9,867 bases of DNA. Origin: JBMNTQ01 sp050945815 (lineage in GTDB: Bacteria; Bacillota; Clostridia; Christensenellales; JBMNTQ01). The position numbers were made by a program, and so were the translations under genes. The notes beneath the pieces are model-generated. The model was not told the origin of the DNA. It did not search any database and saw only the letters and a list, made by a program, of their open reading frames with translations. Shown one piece after another: positions 6,025 through 9,867 of the stretch. Position 1 is the first letter of the stretch, and every line of letters begins with the position of its first letter. The DNA lies in assembly GCA_050945815.1 (NCBI GenBank), contig JBMNTQ010000067.1, positions 1 through 9,867 of the forward strand, in the 5' to 3' direction.

Positions 6025-6558
6025 ATGGAAAATTGTGAACGGCACATCATTGTTCAAGAAGAACAGCTTCGGCAGCGCATATGCGAACTTGGCCGCCAGA
6101 TTACCCAGGATTATGCAGACATAGAACCGATCGTGATCGGCGTGCTGAAAGGGTCGCTCTATTTCCTAGCAGACCTCACCCGCAGGATTGATCTGCCATT
6201 ACAGCTGGATTTTATCAGCATCAACGCCATCCCCCATACCACCAGTCATACAGGCATTGTGCGTATTATCAAAGATGTCGAACTGGATATCACCGGCAAG
6301 CATGTGATACTGGTGGAGGACATCATCCGCACAGGGCTGACTACTGCCTACCTAATACAAACCCTCGATGCACGCAAGCCTGCGAGCATAAACCTCTGTT
6401 CGTTGCTGCTCAATCCCAGGCAACAGCTTATAAACCTACCGATTCGCTATTTCGGTTTCGAGATTTCCGATGAACGGCTCATTGGCTACGGCTTGGATAT
6501 CCATGAAAAATGCCGCAACCTGCCGTATATAGCCGCCTTGGAACCTGGCGAAATATAA
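6025..6558 (+). CDS. hpt: Hypoxanthine phosphoribosyltransferase-family protein with altered active site
   Basis: A 177-residue homologue of hypoxanthine(-guanine) phosphoribosyltransferase, the purine-salvage enzyme that joins hypoxanthine or guanine to PRPP; length is normal. LKGSLYFLADL (residues 41-51), RIIKDVELDI (80-89) and GYGLDIHEKCRNLPYI (154-169) are all well conserved. The PRPP motif reads VILVEDIIRTGLT: Glu98 and Asp99 are kept, but Arg102 stands where the family normally has the catalytic Asp. That base assists purine attack, so ordinary activity may be weak or lost, or the protein may have a binding or regulatory role. AAGGAG lies 8 bases before the ATG, and the gene starts 3 bases after the kinase-like gene. 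Use the symbol with caution. Confidence 0.85.
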   Translation: MENCERHIIVQEEQLRQRICELGRQITQDYADIEPIVIGVLKGSLYFLADLTRRIDLPLQLDFISINAIPHTTSHTGIVRIIKDVELDITGKHVILVEDIIRTGLTTAYLIQTLDARKPASINLCSLLLNPRQQLINLPIRYFGFEISDERLIGYGLDIHEKCRNLPYIAALEPGEI

Positions 6559-6622
6559 TACAATGAATGTCGTTTTTTTGGCTTTAATCTTGCCAATCGC
6601 AAAATCGTAGAAACTACCGACC

Positions 6623-6729
6623 ATAGAGGTTTTCAAATCGCAAAGATTTTGTCCCTGGGTTGCTTGCGGTAGCAAGCGTAATCCTATAGGCAAGAATGCA
6701 GGCAACCCCCGACAAGGCCAAGCCTCTAT
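6623..6729 (+). ncRNA. Possible structured RNA downstream of the hpt-like gene
   Basis: The stretch has nested pairing. ATAGAGGTTT (6623-6632) pairs with AAGCCTCTAT (6720-6729), with one G-U. TTGTC (6649-6653) pairs with GACAA (6711-6715), GGGTTGC (6657-6663) with GCAACCC (6702-6708), and GCTTGC-GGTA-GCAAGC forms an inner hairpin. A small hairpin AAATC/GATTT lies on one side. It could be a 3' UTR structure or a separate RNA ending at the terminator at 6753-6790. No confident promoter was seen, and it was not matched to a known family. Confidence 0.3.
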
Positions 6730-6752
6730 ATATTCAGGGATAGAACTGTTTT

Positions 6753-6790
6753 AAAAAAGCTGGTGGCATGCCGCCCTAACCAGCTTTTTT
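6753..6790 (+). terminator. Terminator of the kinase-like/hpt operon
   Basis: AAAAAAGCTGGT (6753-6764) and ACCAGCTTTTTT (6779-6790) form a 12-bp stem with a 14-base loop and a terminal T-run. It lies 194 bases after the hpt-like stop, so the transcript carries a long 3' region. The A-run before the stem means it may also work on the minus strand. Confidence 0.85.
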
Positions 6791-6883
6791 CATAATTTAT
6801 TTCTGATTTTTACTAGGTAAGGGTTTCTATTCGTGGGGTTTTAAACAATCTTCTCATCTTTCGTTGGATATTCATTTTAACAT

Positions 6884-6926
6884 AAAAATACCGCCAGAGT
6901 TATGTCAGCGTATCGAACTCTAACGG
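6884..6926 (-). terminator. Terminator at the end of the candidate ncRNA
   Basis: Read on the minus strand, CCGTTAGAGTT (6926-6916) pairs with AACTCTGGCGG (6901-6891) over 11 positions, two of them G-U, around a 14-base loop. TATTTTTA follows immediately. It fits the end of the transcript started at 7257. Confidence 0.75.
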
Positions 6927-7257
6927 TGCAGCCCACAAGATGTGCGGCTAACTGTATCGTATGAGGTAGGCTATTGGTCAGCCCGGTTTAAAATATAAAA
7001 AGAAGCTCCAGCGAACCCTTTCATCAAAGCTCTTCACTCATATTTGCACTTAGCACATTTTCTTCCCTTCAATCGAACTACGGTTTTCCACATTCAGGCT
7101 ACAACTTTCGGTATTGCCTTTCTGCTTCCTACTTTCATTCTCTCTTATGGTTGTGGTTTTCCTACGCTTTCACATGATCTTTACCACTTTGTGCTTTCAC
7201 CTTTCGGTGAATCGTGCTCCTATTTGCTTCTAGCTTCTCTGGCATTCCCTGGAGCTT
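6884..7257 (-). ncRNA. Candidate novel structured ncRNA with its own promoter
   Basis: A minus-strand transcript is predicted from a strong promoter at 7264-7291, and no protein gene lies in it. Its first nine bases, AAGCTCCAG (7249-7257), pair perfectly with CTGGAGCTT (7003-7011), enclosing about 255 bases. Inside are a UUCACC-GAAA-GGUGAA hairpin (7196-7211), an AGGC...GCCU hairpin (7096-7119), and many unpaired-looking GAAA motifs. The RNA strand is strikingly purine-rich. The closing helix is followed by CTTTTTATATTTT, so the RNA may end near 6990. Otherwise it reads on through two hairpins, GGCT/AGCC (6969-6983) and AGCC-g-CACA/TGTGGGCT (6930-6949), to the terminator at 6884-6926. I see none of the conserved cores of RNase P RNA, tmRNA, SRP RNA or 6S RNA. 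Function is unknown. The remaining gap bases 6791-6883 hold nothing I can support. Confidence 0.6.
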
Positions 7258-7263
7258 GATTTA

Positions 7264-7291
7264 AGTATAGCACATCCAATCTAGAAGTCAA
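7264..7291 (-). promoter_or_regulatory. Strong promoter of the candidate ncRNA
   Basis: Read on the minus strand, TTGACT (7286-7291) and TATACT (7264-7269) are 16 bases apart, and the -10 is preceded by TG plus one base (extended -10). The predicted start, near 7257, falls on the first base of the RNA's closing helix. No ribosome binding site plus frame follows. Confidence 0.8.
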
Positions 7292-7342
7292 TACCTTTTT
7301 TGAAAAAACTTTTATTTTTTTAAAAATATTTTCCCCCGGGCC

Positions 7343-7391
7343 AAAAAGCGCAGAAAAGAGCGGCTGGTTCTTCCCAACCGCTCTTTTCTGC
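7343..7391 (-). terminator. Terminator of glyA
   Basis: On the minus strand, GCAGAAAAGAGCGG and CCGCTCTTTTCTGC (7391-7378 and 7363-7350) form a perfect 14-bp stem, followed by GCTTTTTGG. It begins 17 bases after the glyA stop. The AT-rich bases between it and the next promoter hold no gene. Confidence 0.9.
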
Positions 7392-7408
7392 ATTCTAACA
7401 TACCAAGC

Positions 7409-8647
7409 TTACACATATAACGGATAGCGGCCGCAAAGCTCCAGCACAACCGCTTTAACCGAGGCAACCTCTTCCTCGCCACGATCCACCAGCCGGCCGA
7501 TCAACTGGCCTATCTGAGTCATCTCCTGCTCTTTCATGCCACGAGTGGTCACAGCCGGAGTCCCAATCCGGATGCCGCTGGTTACCATGGGCTTTTCTTT
7601 ATCAAAAGGAATAGCATTTTTGTTGACCGTAATGTTCGCAGCCCCCAAAAGCCCTTCTACCTCCCTGCCGGTTCTGTTTTTGGGCGTCAAGTCCACCAGC
7701 ATCAGATGGTTGTCTGTACCGCCGGATACGATGCGCAGCCCGTTTGCAATCAAGGCAGCCGATAACGCCTTGGCATTTTCCAAGGTCTGCTTTTGGTAAT
7801 CCGCAAACTCCGGCAAAGCCGCTTCCTTGAAGCAAATGGCTTTTCCGGCAATCACATGCATAAGCGGGCCGCCCTGGATACCCGGGAAAATAGCCTTGTC
7901 CACTTTTTGTGCGTATTCCTCCTTGCACAGGATCATGCCGCCCCGAGGCCCTCGCAAAGTCTTGTGGGTGGTGGTGGTTACAAAGTCCGCATACGGCACA
8001 GGAGTCGGATGGCAGCCTGCCGCCACCAACCCTGCTACATGAGCCATATCCACCATCAACAGTGCGCCGACTTCAGCAGCAATCTCGGAAAACCGCTTAT
8101 AATCATACGAACGGGGATACGCACTGGCTCCCGCAACGATCATTTTAGGCCGGGATTCCTTCGCCAGGCGCAAAACCTCGTCATAATCGATCTGCTCGGT
8201 CTCAGGGTCTACGCCATAGGCCGCGATATTGAAATATTTACCGGAAATGTTCACCTTGCTTCCGTGGGTCAAATGCCCGCCATGGGCCAGGCTCATCCCT
8301 AAAATCGTATCGCCGGGATTCAGCATAGCAAAATAAACAGCCGTATTAGCCTGGGCACCGCTGTGGGGCTGAACATTGGCGTGTTCTGCGCCAAAAAGTT
8401 TTTTTGCCCGCTCAATCGCCAATGTTTCAACAACATCAACGTATTCACAGCCGCCATAATAACGCTTTCCCGGATAGCCTTCTGCATATTTATTGGTCAA
8501 GTGGCTGCCCACGGCCTCCAAAACCGCCGGGCTGACAAAGTTCTCAGATGCAATCAATTCCAAATGTTCCTGCTGTCGAAGCAACTCCTTGCGCATTGCT
8601 CCGGCAACCTCAGGATCCACCCCATTGATCAAATTCATCTCCAGCAT
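7409..8647 (-). CDS. glyA: Serine hydroxymethyltransferase
   Basis: A 412-residue PLP enzyme that converts serine and tetrahydrofolate to glycine and 5,10-methylene-tetrahydrofolate, the main source of one-carbon units; cytoplasmic. The sequence is highly conserved throughout: [18 protein letters not shown] (residues 31-48), [18 protein letters not shown] (54-71), QPHSGAQAN (93-101), and the PLP lysine at residue 229 in [14 protein letters not shown]. Length is normal. I choose the ATG at 8647, which has AAGGGGG about 10 bases upstream and leads straight into [14 protein letters not shown]; other in-frame ATGs lie at 8656 and 8638. The frame stays open upstream to 8854, but that part crosses the promoter and the trxA terminator and is not homologous to the enzyme. 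It has its own promoter and terminator, and no riboswitch fits in its short leader of about 39 bases. Confidence 0.98.
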   Translation of the reverse strand: MLEMNLINGVDPEVAGAMRKELLRQQEHLELIASENFVSPAVLEAVGSHLTNKYAEGYPGKRYYGGCEYVDVVETLAIERAKKLFGAEHANVQPHSGAQANTAVYFAMLNPGDTILGMSLAHGGHLTHGSKVNISGKYFNIAAYGVDPETEQIDYDEVLRLAKESRPKMIVAGASAYPRSYDYKRFSEIAAEVGALLMVDMAHVAGLVAAGCHPTPVPYADFVTTTTHKTLRGPRGGMILCKEEYAQKVDKAIFPGIQGGPLMHVIAGKAICFKEAALPEFADYQKQTLENAKALSAALIANGLRIVSGGTDNHLMLVDLTPKNRTGREVEGLLGAANITVNKNAIPFDKEKPMVTSGIRIGTPAVTTRGMKEQEMTQIGQLIGRLVDRGEEEVASVKAVVLELCGRYPLYV

Positions 8648-8692
8648 CGATTCCATTCCCCCTTGATTCTTTTCATAACCTGAATACACATT

Positions 8693-8721
8693 ATTATATT
8701 GGATTCGGCGTTGTTTTACAA
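8693..8721 (-). promoter_or_regulatory. Promoter of glyA
   Basis: Read on the minus strand, TTGTAA (8716-8721) and TATAAT (8693-8698) are 17 bases apart. The predicted start near 8686 places the ATG at 8647 about 39 bases downstream. Confidence 0.75.
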
Positions 8722-8776
8722 GGTTTATTCCCCGAGTATCTACACGCTTGCGCATCAACCCGGTCCAGCTTTGCTT

Positions 8777-8808
8777 TGGCAAAAGTGAGCCGCACCATTC
8801 TTTTGCCA
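8777..8808. repeat. 9-bp-arm hairpin between trxA and glyA
   Basis: TGGCAAAAG and CTTTTGCCA are perfect arms separated by 14 bases. The hairpin lies between the trxA terminator and the glyA promoter, outside both genes. No U-tract follows, so it is not an obvious terminator; a protein-binding or leftover regulatory element is possible. Confidence 0.35.
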
Positions 8809-8821
8809 CCAGTCCGTTTAT

Positions 8822-8860
8822 GGCATAAGAAAGCCGCGGCAAATAGTCCGCCACGGCTTT
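8822..8860 (-). terminator. Terminator of trxA
   Basis: On the minus strand, AAAGCCGTGG and CCGCGGCTTT form a 10-position stem with one G-U pair around an 11-base loop, followed by CTTATG. It lies about 28 bases after the trxA stop. The T-tract is short, so termination may be partial, allowing some reading into glyA. Confidence 0.7.
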
Positions 8861-8888
8861 TCATTAACTGTCGTTGTAACCGTTTGTT

Positions 8889-9206
8889 TTAAAGATGCTT
8901 ATTCAACAGATCTGCCAGCTTGGTCTTGGGCACAGCGCCGATAATTTTGTCAACTATTTCACCGTTTTTAAACACTAACAGCGTCGGAACAGTTTGCACA
9001 CTGTAGCGTTGAGCTAACTCCGCTTCCTCATCAATGTTAACTTTCCCTACCAAGGCCTTGCCTTCAAATTCCTCTGCTATCTGATCAACAAAAGGGCCCA
9101 CCATCCGGCAGGGGCCGCACCAGGACGCCCAAAAATCCACCAAAACAGGTTTGTCTGATTTTAATACAGTCGCATCAAAAGTATCTTTCTGTAACGTAAT
9201 TGACAT
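8889..9206 (-). CDS. trxA: Thioredoxin
   Basis: A 105-residue cytoplasmic disulfide reductase of normal length, kept reduced by thioredoxin reductase. The active site WCGPC is at residues 29-33 within VLVDFWASWCGPCRM. The cis-proline that shapes the active site is Pro74 in QTVPTLLVF. The FKNGEIVDKIIGAVPK segment completes the fold. I choose the ATG at 9206, because GAAAGGAG lies 8 bases upstream; the frame open to 9239 would add a non-homologous extension. It follows aspS in the same direction with about 105 bases between them, and has its own likely promoter. Confidence 0.97.
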   Translation of the reverse strand: MSITLQKDTFDATVLKSDKPVLVDFWASWCGPCRMVGPFVDQIAEEFEGKALVGKVNIDEEAELAQRYSVQTVPTLLVFKNGEIVDKIIGAVPKTKLADLLNKHL

Positions 9207-9261
9207 GTAGTTTGCTCCTTTCCTGTACGATACGATCAATTGGTAAACTTTATCTAGAGTC

Positions 9262-9270
9262 AGTATACCA
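9262..9270 (-). promoter_or_regulatory. Extended -10 promoter of trxA
   Basis: Read on the minus strand, TGGTATACT is an extended -10 element with hexamer TATACT at 9262-9267. The -35 region is poor. The predicted start near 9255 gives a leader of about 50 bases. Confidence 0.55.
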
Positions 9271-9271
9271 T

Positions 9272-9300
9272 AAAAGAGACCGGCGGCGCTACTGCCAGGT
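9272..9300 (-). terminator. Weak possible terminator after aspS
   Basis: On the minus strand, ACC-t-GGC pairs with GCCGGT, a 6-bp stem with one bulge, followed by CTCTTTTA. It begins 11 bases after the aspS stop. The stem is short, so some transcription probably continues into trxA. Confidence 0.35.
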
Positions 9301-9311
9301 ATCGATCTACC

Positions 9312-9867
9312 CTATTCTTCCGTCGCCAGCGTGATTCCCAGTTCAGCCAGTTGCTTCGGCTCCACGGAGGAGGGCGCCTGAGTCAGCAGGCAGGATGCAT
9401 TCTGTGCTTTGGGAAAAGCAATGACGTCGCGGATAGAGTCTCGCTGCGACAGCAACATACACAGCCGGTCCAGCCCATAAGCCATTCCTCCATGGGGCGG
9501 CGGCCCATACTCAAAAGCCTCCAGCAAAAAACCGAAACGTTCGCGGGCTTCCTCCTTGGAAAAGCCCAATACCTGAAACATCTTTTCCTGCAAATCCGCG
9601 CCGTGGATACGTATGCTGCCGCCCCCTACCTCACATCCATTAAACACGAGGTCGTAGGCTTTAGCCCGCGCCAATTGGGGCTGCGTGTCCAGCAAAGGAA
9701 TATCCTCGTCCATTGGGCTGGTAAAAGGGTGGTGCTTGGCCACATAGCGGCCCTCCTCCTCGCTGTATTCCAACAAGGGGAACGCAGTCACCCACAAGAG
9801 CTGGATATCCTTCGGGTCGATCAACTCCAACCGACGCGCCAGCTCTAGGCGCAGCTGCCCCAAGGCC
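9312..9867 (-). CDS. aspS: Aspartyl-tRNA synthetase, C-terminal part (5' end outside window)
   Basis: This is the last 184 residues of a class II aminoacyl-tRNA synthetase that charges tRNA-Asp with aspartate; the full bacterial enzyme has roughly 590 residues. The visible part starts inside [13 protein letters not shown] and continues through [19 protein letters not shown] and HHPFTSP. It includes the flipping-loop-side [14 protein letters not shown], and class II motif 3 is seen in [13 protein letters not shown]. It ends with [22 protein letters not shown] and a short tail. An in-frame TTG near the window edge is not the start, because conserved sequence continues past it. Residues typical of either the Asp-only or the Asp/Asn-charging form lie mostly outside the window. 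Confidence 0.97.
   Translation of the reverse strand, partial: ALGQLRLELARRLELIDPKDIQLLWVTAFPLLEYSEEEGRYVAKHHPFTSPMDEDIPLLDTQPQLARAKAYDLVFNGCEVGGGSIRIHGADLQEKMFQVLGFSKEEARERFGFLLEAFEYGPPPHGGMAYGLDRLCMLLSQRDSIRDVIAFPKAQNASCLLTQAPSSVEPKQLAELGITLATEE

Noticed and set aside
6884..7257. RNase P RNA, tmRNA, SRP RNA or T-box leader
   Set aside because: None of their conserved cores (such as GAGGAAAGTC, the tRNA-like ends, GGAAGGAAGC, or TGGTACCGCG) could be found on the minus strand.
7044..7259. + strand 71-codon frame in the glyA/hpt gap
   Set aside because: It is antisense to the candidate ncRNA, has no ribosome binding site, and its composition reflects the pyrimidine-rich complement of that RNA.
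7793..8302. Long + strand frame opposite glyA
   Set aside because: Antisense shadow of a conserved gene, with no domain or ribosome binding site.
8648..8854. N-terminal extension of glyA by 69 codons
   Set aside because: It crosses the glyA promoter and starts within the trxA terminator, has no similarity to the enzyme, and a better start with a ribosome binding site exists at 8647.
9351..9848. Long + strand frame opposite aspS
   Set aside because: It is antisense to highly conserved synthetase sequence and has no recognisable protein motifs.

Overview
The window looks like chromosome of a Bacillota species, most likely a member of the Clostridia. The evidence is Gram-positive style ribosome binding sites (AGGAGG, AAGGAG), many U-tract terminators, a DUF421/YetF plus DUF4363 gene pair, a YgbA plus DUF454 pair, and a cytidylate-kinase-like protein next to an Hpt homologue. 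No transposase, integrase, phage gene or CRISPR array is visible. The genus cannot be fixed from this sequence.

Left part (1-3290): an AT-rich leader with two inverted repeats precedes a LacI-family regulator on the + strand. Convergent to it lies a two-gene minus-strand operon, ygbA-like then DUF454/ybaN-like, with a 16-bp-arm palindrome upstream. A small minus-strand zinc-ribbon protein (DUF6487-like) has its own extended -10 promoter. About 470 bases without a convincing protein gene follow, holding a symmetrical terminator and a structured non-coding stretch. Then comes a complete minus-strand tRNA-Val(CAC) with its own promoter and terminator.

Middle part (3358-6790), all on the + strand: a DUF421/YetF membrane protein overlaps a DUF4363 single-pass protein. 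A small cupin gene follows, preceded by a CRP/FNR-type palindrome centred 41.5 bases before the predicted transcription start and interrupted by one in-frame stop codon. A separate promoter then drives a two-gene unit: a cytidylate-kinase-like protein with a C-terminal PD-(D/E)XK-like domain, and an Hpt-family phosphoribosyltransferase whose PRPP motif carries Arg in place of the usual catalytic Asp.

Right part (6791-9867), all on the minus strand: aspS (5' end outside the window), trxA and glyA, the last two with visible promoters and terminators. Beyond the glyA terminator a strong promoter (TTGACT, 16 bases, TATACT with TG extension) starts a transcript that encodes no plausible protein. 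It begins at one arm of a 9-bp helix whose partner lies about 240 bases away, is purine-rich with many GAAA motifs, and continues into three more hairpins, the last a clear terminator. I could not match it to RNase P RNA, tmRNA, SRP RNA or 6S RNA by eye, and it is the best candidate here for an undescribed element.

The right-hand genes are housekeeping (aspartyl-tRNA charging, thiol redox, one-carbon metabolism). The middle genes point to envelope or stress functions and to purine/nucleotide handling. Links between the groups are not shown by the sequence.
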